A stretch of DNA of 64,000 nucleotides, from assembly GCA_028023455.1 (NCBI GenBank), contig JAQFVV010000020.1:6679092-6743091 (forward strand). The letters run 5' to 3'. This document shows, piece by piece, positions 1 through 11,997 of this stretch. The notes beneath the pieces were generated by a model. That model searched no databases. It was not told the DNA's origin and saw only the letters and a program-made list of their open reading frames with translations. Position numbers and translations under genes: made by a program. How positions within the stretch are numbered: the first letter of the stretch is position 1; each line of letters begins with the position of its first letter. Source of the stretch: Epiperipatus broadwayi (lineage: Eukaryota; Onychophora; Udeonychophora; Euonychophora; Peripatidae).

Positions 1-428
1 GCATCTCAGATAACTACTACCAATTATCTTTGAGAATGATTTACAGTACTATCAACTTAAAAATGTTATTTTTATTTAAATATATCCATGTTATGTTATA
101 TCATGAATTATTTAATAAATTATTACTGAGGGTTTAAATCAGTTGTCACCAGTTTTTTTTCAGATACAATTAAAAGCATTTTGATCTTAATATCACCAAT
201 TTATATATATTTATAACTATTTACTTCCTGATGATGTTAAAATACCATATCTTTATTAACTAATTTATTTGAACAAAAATAATATATTTATAATTATACT
301 ATTCTATAGAATAATAAAGTAAAACATTAAAAATATATAATATATTGCATATAAATCTGAAGTCATTTAATACAATAAGTATTTGACTTGTGAAAATTAA
401 GAATGCCTTCTATTAGCAGTTATTGTTT

Positions 429-736
429 TAAACAGGCAAAACTCTCCATATAGTAGTACCTCTCAGTGCAAGCCAGAGTAATTACTGGATGCCAGAAGGC
501 TGGCAGGATCTAGGTGCAGTGCTCTCAGATCCAAGACTCCTCACTGACAAAGGACCCAAGCCAGAAAGTAGTCTTGGAATATTGGATGAGTAGGTACTAG
601 ATAGGGATTTTATGCACAAGCCTTCTGGCATCCATTGATTACTCGGGCTTGCACTGAGTGGCACTACTGTATGGAGAGTTTTGCCTGTTTTAATAACAGT
701 TATGATCAAGCATAAGAAATGGTGATCATGTGATGT
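429..736. mobile_element. Family A foldback element, short copy
   Basis: Both ends carry the family A terminal sequence (AAACAGGCAAAACTCTCC on the left, its complement on the right), so the element folds back on itself. Most of the left arm is missing. The right arm includes a decayed hammerhead at 538-579. The flanks CAGTTATTGTTT (417-428) and CAGTTATTATTT (737-748) match at 11 of 12 positions and are the likely target-site duplication. No protein is encoded. Confidence 0.7.
538..579 (+). ncRNA. Decayed hammerhead ribozyme (family A)
   Basis: Aligned to the intact copies, the core reads CTGACAA (position 8 G to A) and the residue after GAAA is G instead of C, so the one-pair stem III is lost. 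The stem I strand TCCTCA is retained. It should be catalytically dead. Confidence 0.55.
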
Positions 737-1385
737 CAGTTATTATTTTTTTCTATTTGAATAATTTTGAACAGCAAACTCTATCTAAAATATAAGAATA
801 CATTGATATCTAATAAAGTGTGGAGCATATTCTTTGTTTTTAAGGGGAAAATGTAAATTTCATTCCATGACATTAAATTATTAATGTTCATTTCATAAGT
901 TGAACAAAATATTTCACTTTTATAAAAGGATTGAGATTTTATTGAATTTAGAAAAAATGATTATTTCATACCTGGATTTAATTTATGTTTCTCATGGAAA
1001 ATAATGTGATCTCATTTTTTAAGTCAAAACAAAATTAAATTTCCAGGAAATATCTATAAAGTTAGATGAAATTTATTGAGAAAAACTTGACAATTGCTTA
1101 AACATTGAAGTTATTTTTTATCTCTTATACTTTCACTTTTGTTTAAAACTTAATTTGATCAGTATTACAAACTTTATTTGATTTGAACCAAAATTATTTC
1201 TTTAAATTCTGTAAGTATGCTATTTATTTTAAGCATTTTCAAAGTTAATTTAATCTACCTGTATTTACAGTTCTTTTTGATTGTATTATTTTCATTTAGA
1301 GGCAGAAAAAAAATATTGCAATTAATTCACAGGACTATGTTTATTCAAAACTTAAGCTATTCATGATCCAACTTTTTTCTTTTTA

Positions 1386-1573
1386 AAACAAGAAAAACTC
1401 TCCATACAGTACTGCCACTCAGTGCAAGCCAGAGTAATCAATGGATGCCAGAAGGTCTGTGCATAAAATCCCTATCTAGTGCCTACTTATCCAATATCCC
1501 CAGACTAGTTTCTGGCTTGTGGCATTCATCAGTGAGGAGCCTTGGATCTGAGAGTACTGCATCTAGACTCTTA
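1386..1573 (-). mobile_element. Family A element, single arm
   Basis: This is one arm only, from the ACTCTCCATACAGTA terminus through the hammerhead to about 1573. There is no foldback partner and no clear target-site duplication. It is a truncated insertion; the hammerhead inside has an unbroken core. Confidence 0.65.
1497..1538 (-). ncRNA. Hammerhead ribozyme, intact core (family A)
   Basis: Read on the minus strand: stem I TCCTCA, core CTGATGA, stem II with a CACAA loop, GAAA, a C-TA-G minimal stem III, then TC (predicted cleavage after this C) and TGGGGA closing stem I. All invariant core residues are present. One outer stem II pair is a T/C mismatch, which may weaken it. Known family: natural hammerheads (Rfam Hammerhead) with a very short stem III occur in newt satellite DNA and Penelope-like elements. 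Activity is inferred from the fold only. Confidence 0.7.
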
Positions 1574-2344
1574 GTGAAAATTTTGTGGATATTTGAAACA
1601 TTTTATTTTTAGGAATAAACCTTTTTTAATATTGTACATGATAATTTTTAAATTATTTAGTACAAATGTAAGCTTTCAAATGATAGACATTCTAAAAATA
1701 ATATGTGAACTTTGAAAAATAGGGAAATTATTTACTAAATGGAGTTCTTAATTATAAAATGGTACTTTCTGTTATAGGACACATCATATTCATAAAGAAT
1801 GTAAAATGAAATCTTTTTTATTTGAATTTTATTTTTCAAACAGAAACAAATTTTAATTTAAACATGGTCAAATGATGAAAATGTAGCTTAAAATTTAAAA
1901 TTAAATGTATAAAACAAATTTCTTTACCAGTGTTTATAAAAGTCATTTTTGTTCACCGGTAAAAACTACTACTTTACTGAAACTAAGTTTACTGACTTGG
2001 TCTTCTCATAAACACATATTTTCAAAAAAAAATCTAATTGTAGTTATATGGTTTATTGGTTTAAAATAAATATTTTACAAATATATTGTATAAATAATGT
2101 AAGCAAATTACTATAGATTATAATTTTTCTTTTTGAAAAGACACATTAAAAAATTGCCTTGAGATTAGACAATTCACCTATCAGAAATTATTACTTGGGT
2201 TGAAATCAAAATGGGGTATCTGTCAATTTGTTTTTTTATTCTAATTCTTTAAAGATCCATACAGTACTGACTACTTCAGATTTTTTTAAATTAATAATAA
2301 TCTCTGCACACACAAAAACTAATGTTATAGGTAACTATAAAATA

Positions 2345-2708
2345 AACAAGGCCAAATTCACTCCATACAGTAGTGCCACCCTGTGCCAATCACAGTAATC
2401 AATGGATGCCAGAAGGCTTGTGCATAAAATCTGTATCTAATGCCTACTCATCCAATATCTCCAGACTAGTTTCTAGCTTGTGGACATAATCAGTGAGGAG
2501 CCTTGGATCTGAGAGCACTGCACCTAGAAACCAGTCTGGGAATATTGTATGAGTAGGCATTAGATAGGGATTTTATGCACAAGCCTTCTGGCATCAATTG
2601 ATTACTCTGATTGGCACAGGGTGGCACTACTGTATGAAGAGAGTTTTGCCTAGTTTAATAACAATCATGTACTAGTATGAGATAGTGATCATGTGATGTT
2701 TAGTGGTT
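2345..2708. mobile_element. Family A foldback element with 13-bp duplication
   Basis: A 364-bp inverted repeat. The left arm runs from the CTCCATACAGTAG terminus to TGCACCTAG; the right arm returns from a GAAACCAGTC remnant through the same terminal motif to GTGATGTTTAGTGGT. Identical 13-bp flanks TAACTATAAAATA lie at 2332-2344 and 2709-2721. The left hammerhead (2458-2499) is mutated and the right arm has only its 3' half. Confidence 0.8.
2458..2499 (-). ncRNA. Decayed hammerhead ribozyme (family A)
   Basis: On the minus strand the core reads CTGATTA (position 8 G to T) while GAAACTAGTC is kept. Stem II is disrupted (TGTCC opposite GCTA). It should be inactive. Confidence 0.55.
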
Positions 2709-2978
2709 TAACTATAAAATAGTGAAGAAAATTCTAAGAGCAATACTTATAATGATCAAAATATCTTAAAATAAGTGATTTTGAAGCTACTAAATAAAAC
2801 CAAATTAAAGTATTTTAATTTGACTTTATTGGAAAGAAATTTTTTTTTATTTCTAAAATAATTATGGTTTTTATGAGACAAACAACCTCATTCTAGATAA
2901 ATAAACTTTATTTTTTTAATATCACTTTTTGTTATTTGTCTTATAACAACATGTATTTACATTATTTTAATAGTATAT

Positions 2979-3174
2979 CTTATTAAATAATCACAGTATT
3001 CTCACACCTTTAAGCAAATAATTTTTATTAATATAATAACAGTTTCAACTGTTCCTGGCAGTCTTCTTCAGATCTCAATCTATTGTTCTACATTTGCCAG
3101 GAATAGTCAAAACTGTTATTACCTTAATAAAAATTATTTGCTTAAAGTTGTAAGAAGACTGATTATTTAATAAG
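2979..3174. repeat. Long hairpin repeat (family D, MITE-like)
   Basis: Two arms of about 70-90 bases are complementary: ATATCTTATTAAATAATC at 2979 pairs with its complement ending near 3174, and the middle AATAATTTTTATTAA blocks also pair. The loop region contains CAGTCTTCTTCAGA, shared with the 17.8 kb hairpin and the 5.5 kb fragment. No coding capacity. A long-terminal-inverted-repeat MITE is the most likely class; the target duplication is unclear. Confidence 0.6.
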
Positions 3175-4900
3175 ATATATTGTTGTATATAAATAAGCAC
3201 TATTACTGAAGAAGAAGAAGAAGAAGGAAGAATTATATATAGGATTATTTTAATAGAATAACAAATTAAAATAAACCATTTTATAACTGTGTTTGTTAAA
3301 TATCATATTTCGCATTATAGTTTCTCACAATTTTAAACTAAACAAAGTGGAAATTAATTTTCTTGGGTTTAGGCTTATAAATTGTTTGAATAATTAAAAA
3401 TGTTCTGCTTATCATCAATAAAATGTATAATGTATTTGATAAATTAATGCTGAGCCATTTGAAAACTTTTTCTTAGAGAGGTTTACAGTTATAAACAGAT
3501 TTCCCTCTCTTTTTTTATTGGCAGACTAATTTCTATTTGATTTCATATTTTTAACGGTATTTAAAAGGAAAACCTCGATATGAATTTACATAAATAAACT
3601 TTTAAATGATTCATTCAGAAGAAATCTTATGTTTTTCAATCAAATATAAACACCCACACATATATTAACTTGACATTAAAAATGAAGTATTAATATTATA
3701 AATTAATTAGAAGTGTTTGTGCAGTTTTTTTAATTATTGTAAGATTTCAAACAGCTAAGTTTATTTAATCAGCTTAAATTTATGAAACATTTTCTTATCA
3801 TCCAAAGATGTCTGTTTAATTTTTTAAAGAAACAATTTTATTTTTGCAATTTGTATTCTTATTAAGTTGCTTTTGTGTCTACCAAACTTTAGAGGTAAAT
3901 GATATATATATTAATGATAGTATATATAAATATTTTATAAAAATGCTTTTATTTAAATTGATGAGCAATAATGCACCAAAAAGAAAAAATAATAATTATT
4001 GTTTCTTCAGCCATAATTTTAATTGTTATATTTAACTTGAAATAAAAGCTTGGGATGTTCATGAATTAATTAATTGAATTACCATAAATAGCAGTAATTG
4101 ATTTAATTTATGGGTGTGAAATAAAATCATGGAATGTAAAAATTAATTAACTCAATTACTATTTAAGAGTTAATTAATTTTGAATACTCCATGCTTTTAT
4201 TTTTTAAAAAGATTCTTTTTTGATTCTTAGTTTATTACTCATCAATATAAGTAAAAAAGTTTTTATAAAGTATTTTATATATATATTATTTTTTAGCATT
4301 CAGATATTTTCTAAACACTAGTGCTATATACAGTATTTGAAATTATATTAGCTCAAGTAAAAATAGTTTACAAGATTTTTTATATTTATTAATGCAGTGT
4401 TATTTTAAAAAGCAAGTTTCAGTTAAACAAGCAAGAGAAATTAAAATTTTATCCTTATTTCTTTTTCTATTTTCTTAGTGAATTAGTTGTGACATTCAAT
4501 GAAAGGCATATTTTTAAAAAATATACTGCCATCTAGTGTGTATTATTTAAAACTTACAATTAAAATTCATTCTGCCAATTATTGACATCATTGTCATCAG
4601 TGCCAATATGTGTAAAAAGTTTGAAGAAATCTATTTGATAGAATTATGATAAAAATTGATTACAAGATTTGAACCAAACAAGCCAACAGAATTTCTACGT
4701 TAAATAAAAGTGTTTTAAAAAGTTAAAAATTTAGGATTTTAAATACTGTTTTTCTTATGACAAAATCAATCATATCAAATGGGGTTCTATTACCAAGTGA
4801 AATAATTATTTTTATGTTGCTCTATTTCACTTGATAGTTAGTAATACTGTTTGGTGTTTTTATAAGTAGCTAAACATATAAATAAAAAAAATCCTCTCTG
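3175..4900. other. AT-rich interval, nothing recognisable
   Basis: It holds a short GAA run near 3209-3226 and repeated TTAATTAATT stretches (about 4060-4180) that form weak inverted repeats. A 63-codon open frame at 3844-4035 is dominated by Asn, Ile, Lys, Phe and Tyr, as expected of random AT-rich DNA. No domain, splice-bounded exon or RNA gene is visible. Confidence 0.5.
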
Positions 4901-4934
4901 TTTATATCTTGTTTATCTTTGATAGGTAAAATAA

Positions 4935-5171
4935 ATGTTTATCTCAATTAAGGACTGCCTGCATTCTGGAGATATCCCAACCATCAGACTGTTGATTTTC
5001 TTGACATTCACTGTATGGTTGGCCAGATATAAGAAACAATTTACTCGGCCTTTTCCAGATATTGATTCTTATTTTCTACAAACTCTTAAAAAACTTAAAG
5101 ACAGAGACAGAATCTTATCTACAAAATTTTTATATGAGGAAACTTGGAAACTTTTTCAGCTTTCTAGATAA
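4935..5171 (+). pseudogene. 3' end of a LINE ORF (zinc-knuckle LINE family), fragment
   Basis: A 78-codon open frame ends FYEETWKLF-like before TAG. Its tail (PDIDSYFLQTLKKLKDRDR) aligns by eye with the tail of the fragment at 5900-6391 (PDPKLFFLQKLKDIKERD), so both are copies of one repeat ORF rather than a host gene. The composition (Trp, Arg, Asp) is unlike translated noise. Downstream, AATAAAG and AAATAAAATAAATG near 5295-5325 could serve as polyadenylation signals. It is 5' truncated with no catalytic domain present. The exact LINE clade is not identifiable. Confidence 0.5.
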
Positions 5172-5486
5172 AGTCCTTGATGATCAAAATATCATGTATT
5201 AATTTATTAAGTTTTGTCCTTTTTTACCATGATGTTATCAGGTAATTATTAATTATGCCTAGAGTACCATTTGTAAACATATGTTATTTGTTTTAATAAA
5301 GTTATTTTAGAAATAAAATAAATGTTTTGTACATTGATTAGCTTTTCTCTCTCTCTCTTTGAATTTTGAAGTTATTTATACATGCATTAAAAATATTGCA
5401 TATAGTATTTGTACATGTATTAGTGTATAATTTTTCCTTTTATTTATAAAGTTAATTAATTAAGGTTAAAACTGTGAGGAGGATTA

Positions 5487-5560
5487 AGCTCTGATGAAGA
5501 CTGCTGGACAGTTGAAACTGTAAGAAAATAAAGAAGGTTAAAAAAATTACTTGCATTAAA
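5487..5560 (+). repeat. Fragment of hairpin family D
   Basis: It contains CTGATGAAGACTGC, TGGACAGTTGAAACTGTAAG and an A-rich continuation, matching one arm of the hairpins at 3.0 and 17.8 kb. It is a single arm without its inverted partner. CTGATGA followed by a pairable segment and GAAA resembles half a hammerhead core, but I see only about two base pairs of stem I. Confidence 0.45.
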
Positions 5561-5899
5561 GTGTATATGAGTGAAGTATTATAAGTAATGTATATATATT
5601 TATAAAGTTGGAATCATAGTATGAAAAATCAGCTTCATATATATTGAGTATATACTATAAATTAATTGGAAATTACTCTTTAGTTCATTTTATTGCATAA
5701 GTATATATATGCAAGTTATTGCTGAATCACTAAACTTAAATCATTGCAATAAGTTTTGAATTAATATTCAATACCAAAATGTTTTTCGGATTCAATATTT
5801 TAGTTATTGTAGGCTAATAAATAGTTTAATTTCTTTACACAGCTTAAAAAACAATTATTTAATATTTTGAGAAGAAAAAATATTTTAAATTGTGAAAGA

Positions 5900-6501
5900 A
5901 AGAAAAAGTATTGTAAATATTTTAATAAAGGAGAGCCAAAATATTTGGACTTCCTTCTACAACTAAATCTCAATGCCCTTCCAACAAGCCACTTTCTTGT
6001 GATGTATAGACATTTCTCATCTTTGGATCCTGTTTGCTCACTCCGCCATAGGGAGGATGATACCATATTTCAAATTTTCAACAATTGTTCGTCTCTTCAG
6101 GGCTGTAGAATATTGACTAATCAAATTTATACACCAAAACATCCAATTATTAACACATAAAAGGTATTGCCTATGGGGATTTTGCAATTATAAGAAGTGT
6201 AACTTTCATCACTTTCTGTCTATGGTTTGTCAGATGCTTCCTAATCTTCAAGTCAGTTATACCTGATCCAAAATTATTTTTTTTACAAAAATTAAAAGAT
6301 ATCAAAGAAAGAGATTTGAAGTTAGCTACTCACTTTATAGTAAATTCCATATGGAATCTTATTAATATTGGACATTACATAATTTAATGGTTTATAAATG
6401 TATTGCCAAATTTAATAAGTTATTTTATAATTTTAATTTTATTTTATTGTAAACATAGTTGAATAAACCTGTTTTTGATATGTAAAAAGAAAAAAAAAAA
6501 T
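5900..6501 (+). pseudogene. LINE 3' end with decayed zinc-knuckle C-terminus and poly(A)
   Basis: The open frame around 5930-6110 reads ...SSLDPVCSLRHREDDTIFQIFNNCSS. This is the Cys-x2-Cys...His...Cys layout found after the reverse transcriptase in several non-LTR retrotransposons, with one Cys changed to Arg and one His changed to Gln. After a stop and frameshifts the frame resumes at about 6240-6391 with the same terminal motif as the 4.9 kb fragment. GAATAAACC at about 6460 followed by an A-run at 6485-6500 marks the 3' end. It is a dead, 5'-truncated copy. Confidence 0.6.
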
Positions 6502-8584
6502 TTAATAATGTGGAATTGATAAAAATTAGCATTTAAAAAATGTTAGCAAAACTCACTACATTTTTTTGTTTATATTCTCGGATCCTAGGAAATGCTGTTT
6601 AGTGTTTTTAATTATTAGTCTCAGCTTTAAAAAAAATAATATTTATGAGAGAAAAAATAATAGCTCAGATAATCTATATAAAAGTATTTTCATGACTGTA
6701 AGTTCTATACTGGCCTAACTAAATAATGTTAATATCTATTTCAAATCAGTAAATATTCCTGTGTTTTTTTTTACAAACTAAAGAGTTTACTTTTCTCTTT
6801 AAATTATCATCACGACTTATATATTAAATTATGGACTCATAAAAATCAAATCACGTTCTTTGGTTTTGAACATCTTCATGTTTATTTCAGAATGCATATG
6901 GCCAGGGTTGATATTTCAGTTTGCATGACTAGATGTTGATGTTAATGAAACAATTAACGGAAATATAATATAGATAATATTTTATTAATGTTATATTAAT
7001 ATTACAATGATTTAATGGTTAATCATATACAAGTGTAGTTTTATTTGAATTAAATTAGCATTTAATTTACAATTTAATTAATAAACATTGTAAGTAATTA
7101 TTACACATACATTTGAATGATAAAGAATTAATTGTATTATAAGAACTAAGGCTCTTTCATGGTTAAGTAATTTTTTGTGAAAAGAGTTTTTTTCTTTAAC
7201 AGAGACATTTTAAAATTAGAATAGTTTGGATGAGATAGATAAGTCAGTCTAAGCTATGCTGTCTCAATAGATATGTTGTTGGGCATAGAACGCAAATTAC
7301 CAATAATTCTTATTATTGGAAGATGATGTCATAGCCTTTTGCCATGTTTATATATATATATATTTCTGTTAGTATGTTGCATAATTAAATCAAACAATAT
7401 TTATTATAATTATTTAGAGTAACAAGATAATATACAATTGTGATTTACCTTGGTTACAGTTGGCCAAATATCCAGTTGTTAACATTACAGCTAGTGCATA
7501 GGAAAAATAGTGAGATTTTGCCTCTGAAACCCTCACATTTTTAGTTTTTAGGTGGCTTGCTCATGAGTAGGTGTCATGTATTCATCTAAAATAAAGGACA
7601 AAATCTCAAAGTCATCTAGCTCTAACAATTTCCTGAAATTATTAGAAATACCCTCTCAAATGGACCTCCAAGATATAGCTACTTCTTATTAGACACCATT
7701 GGATTCACTAATCTAGTTATCCGGTTAAAGTTGGTCTACTTATTCTATTGGCCTACTTATTTAATTTTATTTGCTAATAAACTTGTAGTTTGGAAAAATC
7801 CAATATTTGTCAATAAACTTAAGATCAGTATACATATTTACTTCCTCTGGAAAGATAGTTTTGGAATATATTATTCTTAAAATAACATGGTAGTGGTTAG
7901 ATCTTTTGGTATGGTTTCTTTATCATCAGTTGTTCCATCATCATTATCTCATCTAATTTTTATATTTGGTTTGGTTTCAGAATTTAACATTAACTGATCT
8001 CTGTGCTTATAGGAGTGTCACCCCTTTAAGATTTAGACAATCATCATGTGGATCTTTTTATTTAGAATGGGTGCTGGAACCTATTTTCTGGTCTTGTTAA
8101 ACATACATTATAATACTCAGTTACCTAATTGAATTTTTTCTGTTAATATTTTTTAGAATTTCTAAAAATTAAGAACAATAAAAATTGTGTTTGGTTATGG
8201 TAATTCTTAATTTATTGTTCTTTTTTTTTCTTTTAATTTTAAGAATTTTGATTTAATACTCATTTATGTATAGAATTTCATGATGATGATGATCATATCA
8301 TATATAAATTAATTACCTTTTTTTTTTCTAGTTAAGATAAATATCACCTGCTTTTAGTAGAATAACTTAATATTAAAGTATAGTGTGCCTATATATTTGA
8401 AAAAGAAAGTTTTAAAAGATATGTTTTATTAGTTCTTATATATAGATTTGAAAGTTGATCACCTAATAGAAAATGAATAAGAAAACTTCAAATCATTCAA
8501 TAAACTATGGAGAATGTTTATTACTAGAAAAAATAATAATAAACATTTGAAATCTTAATCATGATTCTATAAGATTATAAAAAG
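6502..8584. other. AT-rich interval, nothing recognisable
   Basis: No frame longer than chance, no inverted or direct repeat of note. The stretch 7440-8110 has slightly higher GC and may be an old decayed insertion, but I could not relate it to any other part of the window. Confidence 0.45.
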
Positions 8585-8695
8585 ACTAAAAAAAGACTAC
8601 ATATGAGAGGGATGGATGAAGTAAGTTGTCTGATGTGATGAGGATCTGTGAATCAAAGAAACAAAACTAAACTTGAAGAGTTCTTCATACGTAGG
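8585..8695 (+). pseudogene. Decayed 3' scrap of the RTE-like LINE
   Basis: The stretch beginning AAAGACTACATATGAGAGGG aligns by eye with AAGAGACCACATGTGAGGTG of the 30.8 kb LINE copy and stays alignable through GATGGATGAAGTAAG and AAACTAAACTTGAAGAG (AAACTTGGAGAG in the better copy). It covers only the last third of the C-terminal region, with many indels. It is an old insertion. Confidence 0.5.
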
Positions 8696-8699
8696 GGAC

Positions 8700-10618
8700 C
8701 AATAACAATTGGAAATGATGATAATTTTAAGATACTATTCAGAAATAACCTTTATAAAATGTTGGTTCAATCTTCTAGTGCACTTTATTCATCTGACATA
8801 TGTTTCTAAATGCAAGTGATAAATTTCTAATCAATTCATTTTTCTTCAGCACCTACAGCTACAGTATAATATAAAAAATATTATTTCTTGACCATTTATG
8901 CATCTATCTAACAAAAAAATAAAATAGCTCTCCAAGGAAGAAGGCATTATTCACTAGTTTTTTCAACTGCTAGATTGTAAGAAATTGAATGATCTTCCTA
9001 TTTTTGTTTTACCATTTAAGTAAAAATATGTATTTACTGAATAATATTCAAATATTATCTAGATGAGATCAAAGCTGCCTATCTAAAAAATGTAAACATG
9101 TTTGGTATTCAAAAAAGTTATCAAATTTCATTCAGGGGGGACATAATTATCAAGTATAAGCATGACGCTTATGATATATATTATAATCATTAGCTTTTCC
9201 AGTAAAGCTAAACTTCCAACCATCTAATTTGTCTAAGTATATAAAAAAAATCAATCAGTTAATTTTTACTGCTAGTTAATTTTAAATAGGGCTTTATAGT
9301 TAAATATTAAGTCATTTTTTAAAGTTATTCTAAGAATTTATATAAATCTTAATTATTTTTTTAAAGTATTTATATTTTATTGTATTGGCTTGACCCCATT
9401 TGTCGTTATAAGTGACTTTCAATTGTTTAAATTAGGAATATATTTCCCTGTATAATAATAAATTAATATTGAAAGCTATTAAATGCTAATGTTATTCTCA
9501 TATAGCTTCTAGTATATTAAAATTCAATGTTCAAATTAAACTATTACAACAACTAAGTTTCAATCTTTAAAGTTAAGTATTATTATTTAAATTACTTTCT
9601 TTCAAGAAAGTATTTTTATTTATGTTATTTATTAATAAAAAAATGTATTTATTCATACTAATCAGTATAAAAATTTATTCAGTAAAAATAAAGTTAAACT
9701 ATGTTAATTATAGGAAAATAACAAGTTAATTTATTGTTATTAAAAGTTATTAATTAGCAATTAAAAGAAACTTCACAGAATGTGTGTGATTATGCTTGCA
9801 TTTTAATTTTAATTTTCACTTCCTTGTTTGTAATATTTAATTATCCTTAAATATCTTTAATTTAAAACAATAAAAGATATTCTGGAGAACTTCTCATTAA
9901 GAATATATAAAATTATTATAAAAGAATAAGGTAAATTAATGTTTTATTTAAAACAATATATTTGTTATGTAATATTTATTTTATTGTAATAATTCTTTTT
10001 TTTTCAGTTTCATTAATATCTTATAATTTAATATTTTTAACTAACAGTTTAGATGACATGTAAATGAGTTTTCATTTTTTGCTTTGTTTTTCAGGTACCA
10101 GGTTAATTTTTAAACTTTAATATAGGAGGTCAAGAGGTGGTGATTTAAAAATGTCAATTTTGTTTAATAAAAACAATTAAATGATCACGGATTTAAAAAG
10201 ACTCATGAGAACTTTAATTATTTTAAACACTTTCATTTTTGTTAAAATAATATATCATTAAATAAGTTCTAATCCAAATGCCAAAATTTTAAGATAAGTT
10301 TATTAGGAAGTCTGAAATCTACATTATTAAAAAAAATGATGGGAAGTTTAATAGTTATTTTTCTATAACTACCAAATTACTTTTATGCTAAATTAAAATG
10401 TTATGGGAATTTTCTGTAACTTATTCCATTAATGTAACAACTTTTATTAATTAACAATTTATTTATTTACAATAAACTATTATCAATTTAATATTCTTAG
10501 GTTCACTATATTAAGAATATCAGAGATTAATTTTTCAAAACTTATAATACTACAAAAAAATTAAGTCTGATGTCACATGATCTAATTTAATAAGCTTGTA
10601 TATACAAATGTTATATAT
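8700..10618. other. AT-rich interval, nothing recognisable
   Basis: No supported gene, RNA or repeat. T-runs followed by CAG near 10004 and 10091 resemble splice acceptors, but no open frame follows either of them. Confidence 0.4.
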
Positions 10619-10659
10619 AGAGTTTGCCAAATATGCTCTTAACAGCTTTGAGAATATCC

Positions 10660-10704
10660 CCAACCCCAGATCAGTTTCTGCTTGTGATGTTGTCAGTGAG
10701 GTGC
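10660..10704 (-). ncRNA. Decayed hammerhead ribozyme (family B1)
   Basis: On the minus strand CTGACAA replaces CTGANGA (position 8 G to A), stem II is lost (CATCACAAGCA), and GAAACTGATC follows. It is the partner of the intact right-arm copy. Confidence 0.5.
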
Positions 10705-10954
10705 TATGATATTCGAGCATTAATTGAAAATACTAGGACAAGCCCAGAACTTTATCTAATGTATAACTATTAAGTAGAAAATCTGAAATTTTCAGACATC
10801 CATATGTCTTCCAATCCATTGGAAGACATATGGACATCTGAAAATTTCAGATTTTTTACTTAATAGTTATACATTAAATAAACTTAATAGTTATACATTA
10901 GATAAAGTGCTGGGCTTGTCCTAGTATTTTTAGTCTAGTGCTTGAATATCCTAG

Positions 10955-10996
10955 CACCTCACTGATGATGCCAGTAGCAGAAACTGGTCTGGGATG
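10955..10996 (+). ncRNA. Hammerhead ribozyme, intact canonical core (family B1)
   Basis: Stem I 5' strand CACCTCA; core CTGATGA (10962-10968); stem II TGC-CAGTA-GCA; GAAA (10980-10983); stem III C-TG-G; then TC with predicted cleavage after 10989; stem I 3' strand TGGGATG. Stem I makes six pairs with one C/A mismatch. All invariant core residues are present and position 7 is the common T. Stem III is one pair plus the A/T closing pair, the minimal form known from newt satellite and Penelope-like ribozymes, which often work better as dimers. Confidence 0.75.
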
Positions 10997-11044
10997 GGAA
11001 TATTCTCAAAGCTTGTTAAAAGCTTATTTTGCAAGCTCTATATA

Positions 11045-11583
11045 TAATAAAACTTATAATACATATATATTTAAGGCTATAACCTTAATACAATGTGCCT
11101 TGAGTGTTCAATTTTCTACCAGAGGGAACTCTGCAAATATTCACACAAAATTATGAATTTATAAAGATAAGAGTGGCCTCTTATCTTCAACCTACTTTCT
11201 AATTATATAGGTAAATCCTGAAATAAGAATAAATTTATCAAAAGGCTTTGAAATATTTTTTCTTCAGCAACTTTTTTCAAATATATTTATTTCAATATCA
11301 TTATATTTTAAACAATGGTTTTCTCTGGGATAATTCATTTTTAATGGATGAACTATTTTAATTCTGGATTGTATGATCTTTTTAATTAACTTTGAAATGC
11401 AGTTTTTTGACTTTCCATAATTATTTATTTATTATCTTTGTTGATGAGGGAAAGATGTTCAGTCTCAAACATTTTAACTTATGTTTAATGCAGGCTAGAT
11501 ATGAAAATATCTCCTGTCTGTAAAAATAAAAATTATTAACTTACTCTTTTGTTTGAAAATTATTGCTTAAATACTTATAAATA
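11045..11583. other. AT-rich interval, nothing recognisable
   Basis: A spacer between the B1 and B2 elements, with no repeat or frame of note. Confidence 0.4.
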
Positions 11584-11997
11584 GTCAAAATAAGAGTCAT
11601 AGATCAATTCATAGATAACATGACCCTATCTCTTAAGCTTGTAAGTTATAAACAGTGAGGATTGCCAATTCCTCTACAAGCTTTATGATAAATGCTTAGC
11701 CAGAGCCAGCACTTAAAATATCTCTGTCAGGAATCCCTCCTCAAACCCCTGACCATGGTTTCATGCTTTGGCACTCCTCATAGAGGTGGCAGGGTAGGTT
11801 CAGACACTAGATCTAAAAATACCAACCCAAAGCTAAGCACTTAGCTAAAAGTTATCTATTGAGTGGAAAATCTGAAATTTTCAGACATCTACATGTCTTC
11901 AAACCCAGCTATCCAACTCAAATAGCTATATGGGGCTGATATATCTTCAGCCATACCATATATTAGTAGTCATAGCAATATAAAATTGCATAAGACT
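11584..11997. mobile_element. Family B2 element, single unit
   Basis: Begins GTCAAAATAAGAGTCATAG, the complement of the right end of the 40.5 kb copy, and runs through AAGCTTGTAAGTTATAAAC, the hammerhead (11745-11787, minus), the AATCTGAAATTTTCAGAC block and ATATAAAATTGCATAAGAC. The flanks ACTTATAAATA and ACTTATTACTA are similar (9 of 11) and may be a decayed target duplication. It is non-coding. Confidence 0.65.
11745..11787 (-). ncRNA. Hammerhead ribozyme, one core change (family B2)
   Basis: Minus strand: stem I ACCTCT/AGGGGT (six pairs, one G-T), core ATGAGGA where the first residue should be C, stem II GTGC-CAAA-GCAT, GAAA, stem III CC-AT-GG, then TC. Only position 3 (C to A) departs from consensus. 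The three clear B2 copies are each broken at different core positions, so their consensus is an intact hammerhead. Confidence 0.65.

Larger units (their letters stand above)
10619..11044. mobile_element. Family B1 foldback element with hammerhead
   Basis: Inverted arms about 190 bases long meet near 10810-10830, where ATATGTCTTCCAATCCATTGGAAGACATAT is a close palindrome centred in the element (given here as two adjoining 15-base halves). The outer ends (GAGTTTGCCAAATATGC and its counterpart near 11030) also pair. The central AATCTGAAATTTTCAGACATC block is shared with family B2 at 11.9 and 40.7 kb. The right arm carries an unbroken hammerhead (10955-10996); the left arm carries a broken one. 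A short duplicated block (AACTTAATAGTTATACATTA) lies near 10860-10900. Target duplication is ambiguous because the flanks are TA-rich. Confidence 0.7.
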
